64,000 bases of DNA. Source: Streptomyces pyxinicus. Its GTDB lineage: Bacteria > Actinomycetota > Actinomycetes > Streptomycetales > Streptomycetaceae. The stretch is from NCBI RefSeq assembly GCF_024753135.1, contig NZ_JANUGP010000011.1, positions 124,001-188,000 of the forward strand, written 5' to 3'. Below the pieces are notes generated by a model. That model did no database searches. It saw nothing but the letters and a program-made list of their open reading frames with translations, and was not told the DNA's origin. The position numbers and the translations under genes are program-made. Of the stretch, positions 26,418 through 35,340 are shown in pieces. Position 1 is the stretch's first letter. Each line of letters starts with the position of its first letter.

Positions 26418-27473
26418 GTGCAGGTACTCCACGACGCCCCCCTCGCCCCGCTGACCACCTTCCGGCTGGGCGGTCCCGCTGCCCGGCTCGTCACCGCGGC
26501 GACCGATGCCGAGGTGATCGCCGCCGTCCGCGAGGCCGACGAGAGCGGCACCCCGCTGCTGGTCGTCGGCGGCGGGTCGAACCTGGTCATCGGCGACAAG
26601 GGCTTCGACGGCACCGCCCTGCGCATCGCCACGCGCGGTGTCGAACTGCGCGGTACGACGCTGGAGCTGGCGGCCGGCGAGGTGTGGAGCGACGCCGTCG
26701 CCCGTACCGTCGAGGCCGGGCTCGCCGGGATCGAGTGCCTGGCCGGCATCCCCGGCTCCGCGGGCGCCACACCGATCCAGAACGTCGGCGCCTACGGCCA
26801 GGAGGTCTCCGCGACCATCTCCGAGGTGGTCGCCTACGACCGGCGCACCGGCGAGACCGTCACCCTCGACAACGCGGACTGCGACTTCTCGTACCGGCAC
26901 AGCCGCTTCAAGGCCGACCCCGAGCGCCATGTGGTGCTGCGCGTGCGCTTCGAGCTGGAGGACGCGGCCGGGATGTCGGCGCCGGTCAGGTACGCGGAGG
27001 TGGCCCGCGCGCTCGGCGTGGAGCCGGGGGACCGGGTGCCGCTGGCCGACGCCCGGGAGACCGTGCTGAAGCTGCGCGCGGGCAAGGGCATGGTCCTCGA
27101 CCCCGAGGACCACGACACCTGGTCGGCGGGCTCCTTCTTCACCAACCCGATCCTCACCGAGGAGGAGTTCGCCGCGTTCCACGCGCGCGTGCGCGAGCGG
27201 CTGGGCGCGGACGCCGAGCCGCCCGGCCACCCGGCGGGGGAGGGCCGCCGGAAGACCTCCGCGGCCTGGCTGATCGACAAGGCCGGCTTCACCAAGGGCT
27301 ACGGCTCCGGACCCGCCCGCATCTCCACCAAGCACACCCTCGCGCTCACCAACCGCGGCGGCGCCACCACCGAGGACCTGCTGGCCCTGGCCCGCGAGGT
27401 CGTCGTCGGCGTCCGCGAGGCCTTCGGCATCACCCTCGTCAACGAGCCGGTGACCGTCGGCGCGGACCTCTAG
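26418..27473 (+). CDS. murB: UDP-N-acetylenolpyruvoylglucosamine reductase
   Basis: Flavoenzyme (351 residues) that reduces UDP-GlcNAc-enolpyruvate to UDP-MurNAc for peptidoglycan synthesis. FAD-binding features are LLVVGGGSNLVIGDKGFDG and GIPGSAGATPIQNVGAYGQE. Substrate-site residues are visible: the Arg in FSYRHSRFKA, the Ser in WSAGSFFTNPIL and the Glu in TLVNEPVTVG. GTG 26418 gives the usual N-terminus MQVLHDAPLAPLTTFRLGG. Confidence 0.96.
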   Translation: MQVLHDAPLAPLTTFRLGGPAARLVTAATDAEVIAAVREADESGTPLLVVGGGSNLVIGDKGFDGTALRIATRGVELRGTTLELAAGEVWSDAVARTVEAGLAGIECLAGIPGSAGATPIQNVGAYGQEVSATISEVVAYDRRTGETVTLDNADCDFSYRHSRFKADPERHVVLRVRFELEDAAGMSAPVRYAEVARALGVEPGDRVPLADARETVLKLRAGKGMVLDPEDHDTWSAGSFFTNPILTEEEFAAFHARVRERLGADAEPPGHPAGEGRRKTSAAWLIDKAGFTKGYGSGPARISTKHTLALTNRGGATTEDLLALAREVVVGVREAFGITLVNEPVTVGADL

Positions 27474-27492
27474 GGGCAGGCGCCGGGGCGGT

Positions 27493-28533
27493 TCAGGCCG
27501 GCGGAGCGGCCAGCCAGGCGTCCACGCCCGCCAGCAGCCGGTTCCTGACGTCCTCCGGGGCGGCCGAGCCGCGGATCGACTGGCGGGCCAGTTCCGCCAG
27601 TTCGGCGTCCGAGAAGCCGTGGGAGTGGCGGGCGATCTCGTACTGGGCGGCCAGCCGGGAGCCGAACAGCAGCGGGTCGTCGGCGCCGAGCGCCATCGGG
27701 ACGCCCGCCTCGAACAGGGTGCGCAGCGGGACGTCCTCGGGCTTCTCGTAGACGCCGAGCGCCACGTTGGAGGCCGGGCAGACCTCGCAGGTCACCTGCC
27801 GGTCGGCCAGCCGCTTCAGCAGCCGCGGGTCCTCCGCCGCCCGCACCCCGTGCCCGATCCGGGTGGCGTGCAGGTCGTCCAGGCAGTCCCGCACCGAGGC
27901 CGCGCCGGTCAGCTCGCCGCCGTGCGGGGCCGACAGCAGACCGCCCTCGCGCGCGATGTGGAAGGCCCGGTCGAAGTCCCGCGCCATGCCCCGCCGCTCG
28001 TCGTTGGACAGCCCGAAGCCGACCACGCCCCGGTCCGCGTACCGCACCGCGAGCCGGGCCAGGGTCCGCGCGTCCAGCGGGTGCTTCATGCGGTTCGCGG
28101 CGACCAGGACCCGCATGCCGAGGCCGGTCTCCCGGGACGTCGTCTCCACCGCCTCCAGGATGATCTCCAGCGTCGGGATCAGGCCGCCCAGCCGGGGCGC
28201 GTACGACGTCGGGTCCACCTGGATCTCCAGCCAGCCCGAACCGTCCCTGACGTCCTCCTCGGCGGCCTCGCGGACCAGGCGCCGGATGTCCTCCGGCTCC
28301 CGCAGGCAGGAGCGCGCCGCGTCGTACAGCCGCTGGAAACGGAACCAGCCGCGCTCGTCGGTGGCGCGCAGCCGGGGCGGTTCACCGCTGGTCAGCGCCT
28401 CGGTCAGGGCGTCGGGCAGCCGTACGCCGTGCTGGTCGGCCAGCTCCAGGACGGTCCCCGGTCGCATCGAACCGGTGAAGTGCAGGTGCAGATGGGCTTT
28501 CGGCAGCTCAGAGAGGTCACGTACACGCTCCAT
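27493..28533 (-). CDS. add: Adenosine deaminase
   Basis: 346-residue zinc amidohydrolase converting adenosine to inosine in purine salvage. Metal ligands and active-site segments are present: LPKAHLHLHFTGSMRPGT (HxH), GELTGAASV after SAPHGG, ATRIGHGVRAAED and LGADDPLLFGSRL (Asp pair). CPASNVALGVY is the usual substrate loop. ATG 28533 was chosen because the HxH then lies at about residue 15; the frame is open further upstream. Convergent with murB. Confidence 0.93.
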   Translation of the reverse strand: MERVRDLSELPKAHLHLHFTGSMRPGTVLELADQHGVRLPDALTEALTSGEPPRLRATDERGWFRFQRLYDAARSCLREPEDIRRLVREAAEEDVRDGSGWLEIQVDPTSYAPRLGGLIPTLEIILEAVETTSRETGLGMRVLVAANRMKHPLDARTLARLAVRYADRGVVGFGLSNDERRGMARDFDRAFHIAREGGLLSAPHGGELTGAASVRDCLDDLHATRIGHGVRAAEDPRLLKRLADRQVTCEVCPASNVALGVYEKPEDVPLRTLFEAGVPMALGADDPLLFGSRLAAQYEIARHSHGFSDAELAELARQSIRGSAAPEDVRNRLLAGVDAWLAAPPA

Positions 28534-28607
28534 CCCAGGATCCTGCCGTACGAGGCCGCCCGACCGGTAGCCGTTTCCCCGTTCGTGGTCTTGCTCGCAC
28601 AAACGAA

Positions 28608-28640
28608 CACGGCCGCCCACGACATGCGCGGGCGGCCGTG
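28608..28640 (-). terminator. Hairpin after the aminotransferase gene
   Basis: CACGGCCGCCC (28608-28618) pairs with GGGCGGCCGTG (28630-28640), an 11-bp perfect stem. It lies 19 bp beyond the aspC-type stop on the minus strand. Confidence 0.8.
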
Positions 28641-28658
28641 CGGGGGCGGAGGAGGACG

Positions 28659-29885
28659 TCAGTCCCGCGCCTCCGCCAGCAGCTTCTGGATCCGGCTGAC
28701 GCCCTCGACGAGGTCCTCGTCACCGAGCGCGTACGACAGCCGCAGATAGCCCGGCGTGCCGAAGGCCTCGCCCGGGACGACCGCGACCTCGGCCTCCTCC
28801 AGGATCAGCGCGGCCAGCTCGACCGTGTCCCGCGGGCGCTTGCCGCGGATCTCCTTGCCGAGCAGCGCCTTGACCGACGGGTAGGCGTAGAAGGCGCCCT
28901 CGGGCTCGGGGCAGAGGACGCCGTCGATCTCGTTGAGCATCCGTACGACGGTCCGGCGGCGCCGGTCGAAGGCCTCGCGCATCTCGGCGACGGCCTTCAG
29001 GTCACCGGAGACCGCGGCCAGGGCGGCCACCTGGGCCACGTTGGAGACGTTCGAGGTGGCGTGCGACTGGAGGTTGGTCGCCGCCTTGACCACGTCCTTG
29101 GGGCCGATGACCCAGCCCACCCGCCAGCCGGTCATGGCGTACGTCTTCGCCACCCCGTTGACCACGACGCACTTGTCGCGCAGCTCGGGCAGGAGAGCCG
29201 GCAGGGACACCGCGGCGGCGTCGCCGTAGACCAGGTGCTCGTAGATCTCGTCGGTGAGCACCCACAGGCCGTGCTCGGCGATCCAGCGGCCGATCGCCTC
29301 GGTCTCGGCCTCGGAGTACACCGCGCCGGTCGGGTTGGAGGGGGAGACGAAGAGCACGACCTTCGTCTTCTCCGTGCGGGCGGCCTCCAGCTGCTCCACG
29401 GTGACGCGGTAGCCGGTGGTCTCGTCGGCGACGACCTCCACCGGGACGCCGCCGGCCAGCCGGATCGACTCCGGGTACGTCGTCCAGTACGGCGCCGGGA
29501 CGATGACCTCGTCGCCCGGGTCGAGGATGGCGGCGAACGCCTCGTAGATGGCCTGCTTGCCGCCGTTGGTGACGAGGATCTGCGAGACGTCCGGCTCCCA
29601 GCCGGAGTCGCGCAGCGTCTTGGCGGCGATCGCGGCCTTCAGCTCGGGCAGACCGCCGGCCGGCGTGTAGCGGTGGTACTTGGGGTTCTTGCAGGCCTCG
29701 ACGGCCGCCTCGACGATGTAGTCCGGGGTCGGGAAGTCGGGCTCACCGGCGCCGAAGCCGATCACCGGACGCCCGGCGGCCTTCAGGGCCTTGGCCTTGG
29801 CGTCCACGGCGAGGGTGGCGGACTCGGAGATCGCGCCGACTCGGGCGGAGACCCGGCGCTCGGTGGGTGGGGTTGCAGCGCTCAT
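28659..29885 (-). CDS. aspC: Aspartate-type aminotransferase (class I/II, PLP dependent)
   Basis: 408-residue pyridoxal-phosphate aminotransferase of the Igamma (AspB/AspC) kind found next to secE in actinomycetes. The PLP lysine is in NGVAKTYAMTGWRVGWVIG. Other family segments: GFGAGEPDFPTPDYI, YTPAGGLPELKAAIA, SPSNPTGAVYSEAE and LRLSYALGDEDLVEGVSRI. ATG 29885 was chosen; ATG 29894 is possible, and neither has a strong ribosome-binding site. Divergent from tRNA-Trp across 259 bp that hold no other gene I can support. Confidence 0.92.
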   Translation of the reverse strand: MSAATPPTERRVSARVGAISESATLAVDAKAKALKAAGRPVIGFGAGEPDFPTPDYIVEAAVEACKNPKYHRYTPAGGLPELKAAIAAKTLRDSGWEPDVSQILVTNGGKQAIYEAFAAILDPGDEVIVPAPYWTTYPESIRLAGGVPVEVVADETTGYRVTVEQLEAARTEKTKVVLFVSPSNPTGAVYSEAETEAIGRWIAEHGLWVLTDEIYEHLVYGDAAAVSLPALLPELRDKCVVVNGVAKTYAMTGWRVGWVIGPKDVVKAATNLQSHATSNVSNVAQVAALAAVSGDLKAVAEMREAFDRRRRTVVRMLNEIDGVLCPEPEGAFYAYPSVKALLGKEIRGKRPRDTVELAALILEEAEVAVVPGEAFGTPGYLRLSYALGDEDLVEGVSRIQKLLAEARD

Positions 29886-30144
29886 GGAGCCCATGGTTCC
29901 AGACCGGAAACGCCCCCGGCACACGGGTTTCACAGACTGAACAGCAACGGGTCGAGGCGTGAACACGGGTCCGAATCCGGTCCCCGGCCAGGACGATCTT
30001 CGACCGGGCCGCCCCGGACGGGCTCTTTCTGTTCGACGCCGGGCCCCGGACCACGTACACTCTCACCTCGTTGGCCTTCAGCAGCCGCCGTGACCGGTGC
30101 ACACCGAGCATCCGGTCGGATGCGGTACGTTGGGGGGCACACAA

Positions 30145-30217
30145 AGGGTCGTAGCTCAATTGGTAGAGCACCGGTCTCCAAAACCGGCGGTTGGGGGTTC
30201 AAGTCCCTCCGGCCCTG
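30145..30217 (+). tRNA. tRNA-Trp (CCA)
   Basis: 73 nt. Acceptor AGGGTCG (30145-30151) pairs with CGGCCCT (30210-30216) with one G-U. The anticodon stem CCGGT/ACCGG closes loop CTCCAAA, anticodon CCA. The T arm is GGGGG-TTCAAGT-CCCTC. Placed directly before secE as in other actinobacteria. Confidence 0.97.
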
Positions 30218-30323
30218 CTACACACACCGCCAGGATGTGTGCGCATGTACGTACAGCAATGCACCGCCGTGCGGCTCAGAAACCGGGCGCGGCACGGCCA
30301 CGACCCGGGATCAGGTGAGGATT

Positions 30324-30605
30324 ATGACGGACGCCGTGGGCTCCATCGACACGCCTGATGCCCAGGACGAGGTGCCGGAGAAGAAGGCCCGCAAGGGCGG
30401 CAAGCGCGCCAAGAAGGGCCCGCTGAAGCGCCTGGCCACCTTCTACCGCCAGATCATCGCGGAGCTGCGCAAGGTCGTCTGGCCGTCGCGCAATCAGCTG
30501 ACGTCGTACACGACCGTGGTGATCTTCTTCGTCGCCATCATGATCGCCCTGGTGACCGTGATTGACTATGGGCTCAACCACGCGGCCAAGTACGTCTTCG
30601 GCTGA
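30324..30605 (+). CDS. secE: Preprotein translocase subunit SecE
   Basis: 93-residue single-span subunit of the SecYEG channel. Residues 1-40 are charged and Lys-rich. The family segment FYRQIIAELRKVVWPSRNQL leads into one C-terminal membrane helix (TVVIFFVAIMIALVTVIDYG). ATG 30324 follows CAGGTGAGG. Lies between tRNA-Trp and nusG. Confidence 0.96.
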   Translation: MTDAVGSIDTPDAQDEVPEKKARKGGKRAKKGPLKRLATFYRQIIAELRKVVWPSRNQLTSYTTVVIFFVAIMIALVTVIDYGLNHAAKYVFG

Positions 30606-30617
30606 GCCGAGAGCGAA

Positions 30618-30645
30618 GGGCGCCGTGGTACCGGCGCCCGTTTTC
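30618..30645 (+). terminator. Hairpin between secE and nusG
   Basis: GGGCGCCG (30618-30625) pairs with CGGCGCCC (30632-30639), followed by GTTTTC. It could attenuate read-through into nusG, which starts 40 bp later. Confidence 0.7.
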
Positions 30646-30685
30646 GCATGTTCCACCCCTATGTATCCAGGAAGAAGCAGCCATC

Positions 30686-31576
30686 GTGTCTGACCCGAAC
30701 CTGAACGACGACGCCATCGAGCCCCGCGGGCAGGCTGCCGAGACGGCCGACGACGAGCTCGACATCGTCGAGGGCGCGGACGAGCAGGACGAGTTCGAGG
30801 CTGCCGAGGCCGAGGCGGGCGAGCCGGCCGAGGAGGCCGCGCTGCACGTCGAGGACGACGAGAGCACCGACGCCGACGCCGATGAGAGCGCCGACGCCGA
30901 CGAGAGCGCAGAGGACGAGGACGCGGCCGAGGCCGCCGAGGAGGAGCCGGCCGAGCCGGTCGACCCCGTCGCCGCCCTGCGCGAGGAACTGCGCACCCTG
31001 CCCGGCGAGTGGTACGTCATCCACACCTACGCCGGTTACGAGAACCGCGTGAAGACCAACCTGGAGCAGCGCGCCGTCTCGCTGAACGTCGAGGACTACA
31101 TCTTCCAGGCCGAGGTGCCGCAGGAAGAGGTCGTCCAGATCAAGAACGGCGACCGCAAGACGATCAAGCAGAACAAGCTGCCGGGTTACGTCCTGGTCCG
31201 CATGGACCTGACCAACGAGTCCTGGGGCGTCGTCCGCAACACCCCGGGTGTCACCGGCTTCGTCGGCAACGCCTACGACCCGTACCCGCTGACCCTGGAC
31301 GAGATCGTCAAGATGCTCGCCCCGGAGGCCGAGGAGAAGGCCGCCCGCGAGGCCGCCGAGGCCGAGGGCAAGCCCGCCCCGCAGCGCAAGGTCGAGGTCC
31401 AGGTGCTGGACTTCGAGGTCGGCGACTCGGTCACCGTCACCGACGGCCCCTTCGCCACCCTCCAGGCGACCATCAACGAGATCAACGCCGACTCCAAGAA
31501 GGTCAAGGGCCTGGTGGAGATCTTCGGCCGCGAGACCCCGGTCGAGCTGTCCTTCGACCAGATCCAGAAGAACTGA
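30686..31576 (+). CDS. nusG: Transcription termination/antitermination factor NusG
   Basis: 296 residues. The first 110 or so are a highly acidic, low-complexity extension seen in actinobacterial NusG. The NGN domain begins at GEWYVIHTYAGYENRVKTN. The C-terminal KOW domain is FEVGDSVTVTDGPFATLQAT through IFGRETPVELSFDQIQKN. NusG binds RNA polymerase and links it with Rho or ribosomes. GTG 30686 start. A possible coupled reading frame overlaps its stop. Confidence 0.95.
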   Translation: MSDPNLNDDAIEPRGQAAETADDELDIVEGADEQDEFEAAEAEAGEPAEEAALHVEDDESTDADADESADADESAEDEDAAEAAEEEPAEPVDPVAALREELRTLPGEWYVIHTYAGYENRVKTNLEQRAVSLNVEDYIFQAEVPQEEVVQIKNGDRKTIKQNKLPGYVLVRMDLTNESWGVVRNTPGVTGFVGNAYDPYPLTLDEIVKMLAPEAEEKAAREAAEAEGKPAPQRKVEVQVLDFEVGDSVTVTDGPFATLQATINEINADSKKVKGLVEIFGRETPVELSFDQIQKN

Positions 31577-32040
31577 GCACGGCCTTCGAGGGCGCCCCGC
31601 CGGTACACACCGGTCCGGGGCGCCTTCGCCGTGTCCGCCTCCTCGCCCTCGGGGCCGCGCTGCTGCTGGCGTACGCCGTCTTCGTCCCCGCCGCCTGGCT
31701 GCGCGCCGGACTGCGGGGCGCCGAGCCGGCCGAGGCCACCTTCCATGCCGGGACCTGTGTCCTGGGCGGGTGCCGGGTCACCTTCCCGGTCGCGGGGGAG
31801 CGGCTGACCGTCGAACTGCCGCCGGGCACGCGCGCGCACGGCCACGCCGAGGGCGACACGGTGGCCGTACGGCACGCGCCCGGGGAGCCGGGGCGGGTCG
31901 CGCTCGCTGAGGAGACCGGGCGGGGGACCGTCGCCGCGCTGCTCGCCGTACCGGGCGCCGCGACCCTGCTCGCGCTGTCCGCCGGGGCCGTACGGGTGCT
32001 GCGCGACCGGCGTCCGGAGGGGTCCGCGCAGACCGGGTGA
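31573..32040 (+). CDS. Possible small membrane protein without a standard start codon
   Basis: A stop-free frame of about 155 codons runs from a CTG at 31573, which overlaps the nusG stop (CTGA), to TGA at 32038-32040. It encodes a hydrophobic segment (LLALGAALLLAYAVFVPAAW), a middle region with two Cys (GTCVLGGCRVTF) and a second hydrophobic segment (AALLAVPGAATLLALSAGAV). Third-position GC is high throughout, which supports coding. There is no ATG, GTG or TTG before the first membrane segment, and the nusG hairpin falls inside the 5' part. It is a CTG-initiated gene, a frameshifted gene, or a chance frame. Confidence 0.4.
   Translation: MSTAFEGAPPVHTGPGRLRRVRLLALGAALLLAYAVFVPAAWLRAGLRGAEPAEATFHAGTCVLGGCRVTFPVAGERLTVELPPGTRAHGHAEGDTVAVRHAPGEPGRVALAEETGRGTVAALLAVPGAATLLALSAGAVRVLRDRRPEGSAQTG
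31591..31624 (+). terminator. Hairpin after nusG
   Basis: GGCGCCCCG followed by CCGGT pairs with ACCGG followed by CGGGGCGCC around an ACAC loop. A long GC stem 14 bp after the nusG stop, without a T-run. Confidence 0.7.
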
Positions 32041-32173
32041 CCAGGGCGATTTCCGGTCTGGAGGGGGCACCGGCTATCGTGGTGCGGTATGCCATCTGTG
32101 TGATCTTGCCCCGATGGGCGCAGGTCCGAGGCACGGATGGCAATCAACCTCTCAGTAAGGACCCGGAGAGAGC

Positions 32174-32608
32174 ATGCCTCCCAAGAAGAAGAAGGTCACG
32201 GGGCTCATCAAGCTCCAGATCCAGGCCGGCGCCGCCAACCCGGCCCCGCCGGTCGGCCCCGCGCTGGGCCAGCACGGCGTGAACATCATGGAGTTCTGCA
32301 AGGCCTACAACGCCGCGACCGAGTCGCAGCGCGGTTGGGTCATCCCGGTGGAGATCACGGTCTACGAGGACCGTTCCTTCACCTTCATCACCAAGACGCC
32401 GCCGGCCGCCAAGATGATCCTCAAGGCCGCGGGCATCGAGAAGGGCTCCGGCGAGCCGCACAAGACCAAGGTTGCCAAGATCACCGAGGCGCAGGTCCGC
32501 GAGATCGCCCAGACCAAGCTGCCCGACCTCAACGCCAACGACCTGGACGCGGCCTCGAAGATCATCGCCGGCACCGCGCGTTCCATGGGCGTCACGGTCG
32601 AGGGCTGA
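32174..32608 (+). CDS. rplK: 50S ribosomal protein L11
   Basis: 144 residues with the full L11 pattern: KLQIQAGAANPAPPVGPALG, the GQHGVNIMEFCKAYN segment and the C-terminal rRNA-binding domain GTARSMGVTVEG. L11 forms the GTPase-associated centre with 23S rRNA and the L10/L7-L12 stalk, and is the thiostrepton target region. ATG 32174 follows GGAGAG. The 133-bp gap upstream (from 32041) may hold its promoter, but no clear elements were found. Confidence 0.97.
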   Translation: MPPKKKKVTGLIKLQIQAGAANPAPPVGPALGQHGVNIMEFCKAYNAATESQRGWVIPVEITVYEDRSFTFITKTPPAAKMILKAAGIEKGSGEPHKTKVAKITEAQVREIAQTKLPDLNANDLDAASKIIAGTARSMGVTVEG

Positions 32609-32706
32609 CCCTCCCCCAGCAGTCATGCGGCCCCAGTCGGCCGCACGTGGCAGGGCCTGCTCGGCCCGTACACCACGACTCCTTTCAGAACACACAGGAG
32701 CAAGTT

Positions 32707-33432
32707 GTGAGCAAGCGCAGCAAGGCTCTCCGCGCTGCGGACGCCAAGGTCGACCGGGAGAAGCTGTACGCCCCGCTCGAGGCCGTCCGTCTCGCCAAGG
32801 AGACCTCCACGTCCAAGTTCGACGGCACCGTCGAGGTCGCCTTCCGTCTGGGTGTCGACCCGCGCAAGGCCGACCAGATGGTCCGTGGCACCGTGAACCT
32901 CCCGCACGGCACCGGCAAGACCGCCCGGGTCCTGGTCTTCGCGACCGGTGACCGTGCCGAGGCCGCGCGTGCCGCGGGCGCCGACATCGTCGGCGCCGAC
33001 GAGCTGATCGACGAGGTGTCGAAGGGCCGTCTGGACTTCGACGCCGTCGTCGCCACCCCGGACCTCATGGGCAAGGTCGGCCGCCTCGGCCGCGTGCTCG
33101 GCCCGCGTGGTCTGATGCCGAACCCGAAGACCGGCACCGTCACCCCCGACACCGCCAAGGCCGTCACCGAGATCAAGGGCGGCAAGATCGAGTTCCGCGT
33201 CGACAAGCACTCGAACCTGCACTTCATCATCGGCAAGACGTCGTTCGACGACAGCAAGCTGGTGGAGAACTACGGCGCCGCGCTGGAGGAGATCCTCCGT
33301 CTGAAGCCGTCCGCCGCCAAGGGCCGGTACATCAAGAAGGCCGCCATCACCACCACGATCGGCCCCGGCATCCCGGTCGACCCGAACCGCACCCGCAACC
33401 TCCTCACCGAGGAGGACCCGGCCGCCGTCTGA
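32707..33432 (+). CDS. rplA: 50S ribosomal protein L1
   Basis: 241 residues, normal length. The signature GRLGRVLGPRGLMPNPKTGT is present, as is KGGKIEFRVDKHSNLHFIIG. L1 forms the mobile stalk at the E site and can repress its own operon in many bacteria. GTG 32707 follows CAGGAGCAAG. Transcribed with rplK, 98 bp apart, and followed by a strong hairpin. Confidence 0.97.
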   Translation: MSKRSKALRAADAKVDREKLYAPLEAVRLAKETSTSKFDGTVEVAFRLGVDPRKADQMVRGTVNLPHGTGKTARVLVFATGDRAEAARAAGADIVGADELIDEVSKGRLDFDAVVATPDLMGKVGRLGRVLGPRGLMPNPKTGTVTPDTAKAVTEIKGGKIEFRVDKHSNLHFIIGKTSFDDSKLVENYGAALEEILRLKPSAAKGRYIKKAAITTTIGPGIPVDPNRTRNLLTEEDPAAV

Positions 33433-33474
33433 GCCTTCCGCTCACTCCGGTAGCCGCGTCAGGTACGCGTATCG

Positions 33475-33518
33475 AAGGACGGGTCCCGCAACCTTTCGGG
33501 TGCGGGGCCCGTCCTTTC
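33475..33518 (+). terminator. Terminator of rplK-rplA
   Basis: AAGGACGGGTCCCGCA (33475-33490) pairs with TGCGGGGCCCGTCCTT (33501-33516) with one mismatch, then TCTTC. Confidence 0.9.
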
Positions 33519-33593
33519 TTCATGCGATCTTCGTATGACTGTCAGGGGCCTGGGCTACGGTGCGGGCGACGGGACTTGAAACAGGGGGACTGG

Positions 33594-34502
33594 ATGAAGA
33601 ACACGACCGTGCGCCGGACCGGGCTGTCGATCGCGGTGGCCGCCGCACTGACGGGTGTGGCCGCCTGCGGCTCCTCGGGCGGTGACAAGGCGGCCGGCGG
33701 GGGCGCGATCCACGTCAGCCCCATCGCCGCGCTGCGTTCCGTGGAGAAGTCCACCGGCAAGGCCGATTCGGCCAAGGTGCGCTCCACCACGACCCTGGGC
33801 GACCTCATGGCGCTGAAGGCCGACGGCACCCTCGCCTGGAGCGACGGCCTCAAGGGCACCCTCACGGTCACCTACACGGGCGGCCAGCTGGCCGAGGCGA
33901 TGCGCAAGGCCGGCTCCGCGTCGATGGAGGCCCGCTATCTCCAGGACGCCTACTACGCGCACATGAGCGACGCCTACGCCCGGCAGTCCGGCGGCAAGCA
34001 CTGGCTGAAGTACTCCTACGACGACCTCGCCAAGCTCGGCGGCGCCTCCGGGGCGTACATGAAGGACCAGCTCCAGAACTCCACCCCCACCCAGGCGGTG
34101 CGGATGCTGCTGGCCTCCGGCGACGTCAGGAAGGTCGGCCAGGAGACCGTCTCCGGCACCCGCACCACGCACTACTCGGGCCGGGTGGACGTGGCCGGAC
34201 TCGCGGGCAGGAGCAGCAACCTCAGCGCCGCACAGCTGGACGCCCTGAAGAAGCAGCTCAGCCAGGCCGGCGTCACCACCGACACCGTCGACATCTGGAT
34301 CGACGACGAGAACCTGCTCGTCAAGAAGACCGAGAAGGCGGCCACGGCCAACGGCGCCATGACCAACACCACGTACTACAGCGACTACGGCGTCAAGGTC
34401 GGAGTCGAGGCGCCGCCGGCCTCCGACACCAGGGACTTCACCGATCTGCTCAAGTCCGGCGGCGGCACCGTGGCGGGCACCACGGGCGGCATCAGCTCCT
34501 GA
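33594..34502 (+). CDS. Secreted lipoprotein, LppX/LprG-like
   Basis: 302 residues. A signal peptide (MKNTTVRRTGLSIAVAAALT) ends in the lipobox VAAC with the modified Cys at about residue 25, then a Ser/Gly linker. The mature part resembles the LppX/LprAFG lipid-binding lipoprotein family in length and in its DAYYAHMSDAYARQSGGKHW and TVDIWIDDENLLVKKTEK strands, but the match is only moderate. Probably tethered to the outer face of the membrane. Sits between rplA and rplJ, a place where streptomycetes carry lipoprotein genes, but with its own terminator. Confidence 0.85.
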   Translation: MKNTTVRRTGLSIAVAAALTGVAACGSSGGDKAAGGGAIHVSPIAALRSVEKSTGKADSAKVRSTTTLGDLMALKADGTLAWSDGLKGTLTVTYTGGQLAEAMRKAGSASMEARYLQDAYYAHMSDAYARQSGGKHWLKYSYDDLAKLGGASGAYMKDQLQNSTPTQAVRMLLASGDVRKVGQETVSGTRTTHYSGRVDVAGLAGRSSNLSAAQLDALKKQLSQAGVTTDTVDIWIDDENLLVKKTEKAATANGAMTNTTYYSDYGVKVGVEAPPASDTRDFTDLLKSGGGTVAGTTGGISS

Positions 34503-34516
34503 CTGCCTCCCCCCGA

Positions 34517-34559
34517 AGGACCGGGACGGCCCGATTTGCTCGGGGCCGCCCCGGTCCCG
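34517..34559 (+). terminator. Terminator after the lipoprotein gene
   Basis: GACCGGGACGGCCCGA pairs imperfectly with TCGGGGCCGCCCCGGTC around a TTTGC loop. Confidence 0.75.
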
Positions 34560-34809
34560 TACTCTTCCATCGAAGCCAAAGACCGCTGGTCGTTGCCGCG
34601 CGCTAGTACGAGGGCGCGGTGGCCGAAGGATCCGCTGAAAAGTGGGCGACCCGCGCAGGTGTCAGTGGAAGAACTCCCGGAGTGCACGCGCCGAGCGCGT
34701 GTGCGGCCGGTCGAGTCCGCCCCGAGCGCCTGCGCCGGGGCGTTTCGTTTTGCCCAGTCCTCCTTCGGGTCCGCGCGGTCAGAATCACCCGGAAGGAGGC
34801 CGAGGCTCT
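34560..34809 (+). promoter_or_regulatory. Leader of the rplJ-rplL operon (L10 leader region)
   Basis: A 250-base non-coding leader rich in short inverted repeats (for example CGCGCCGAGCGCG and GCGCCTGCGCCGGGGCG near 34688-34743) precedes rplJ. In other bacteria the mRNA here binds L10-L12 and represses translation. The location and structure fit, but I did not fold it or match it to the family model. The rplJ ribosome-binding site GGAAGGAGG lies at its right end. Confidence 0.5.
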
Positions 34810-35340
34810 ATGGCGACGCCCGAGAAGGCTGCCGCGGTTGCCGAGCTGACGGACAAGTTCCGCAGCTCCAACGCCGCCGTGCTGACCGAGTACCGCGGTC
34901 TCACCGTGGCGCAGCTCAAGACGCTGCGCCGGTCGCTCGGTGAGAACGCCCAGTACGCCGTGGTGAAGAACACGCTGACCAAGATTGCGGCCAACGAGGC
35001 CGGGATCACGCTGGACGACCAGCTCTTCGCTGGTCCGACGGCTGTCGCCTTCGTCACCGGTGACCCGGTGGAGTCGGCGAAGGGTCTCCGTGACTTCGCC
35101 AAGGACAACCCGAATCTCGTCATCAAGGGCGGTGTCCTTGACGGCAAGGCGCTGTCCGCCGACGAGATCAAGAAGCTTGCGGACCTCGAGTCCCGCGAGG
35201 TTCTGCTCAGCAAGCTGGCCGGTGCCTTCAAGGCGAAGCAGTCCCAGGCTGCCTCCGTCTTCCAGGCGCTGCCGTCGAAGCTCGTCCGCACCGTGGACGC
35301 GCTCCGCGCCAAGCAGGCCGAGCAGGGCGGTGCCGAGTAA
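34810..35340 (+). CDS. rplJ: 50S ribosomal protein L10
   Basis: 176 residues. The N-terminal rRNA-binding part includes FRSSNAAVLTEYRGLTVAQL and NAQYAVVKNTLTKIAA. The C-terminal helix (about 140-176), where L7/L12 dimers attach, is present. L10 anchors the L12 stalk. ATG 34810 lies 10 bases after GGAAGGAGG. Followed by rplL after 116 bp. Confidence 0.97.
   Translation: MATPEKAAAVAELTDKFRSSNAAVLTEYRGLTVAQLKTLRRSLGENAQYAVVKNTLTKIAANEAGITLDDQLFAGPTAVAFVTGDPVESAKGLRDFAKDNPNLVIKGGVLDGKALSADEIKKLADLESREVLLSKLAGAFKAKQSQAASVFQALPSKLVRTVDALRAKQAEQGGAE

Noticed and set aside
30145..30217. Integration site at tRNA-Trp or the other tRNAs
   Set aside because: No duplicated tRNA 3' end or integrase gene accompanies any of the four tRNAs.
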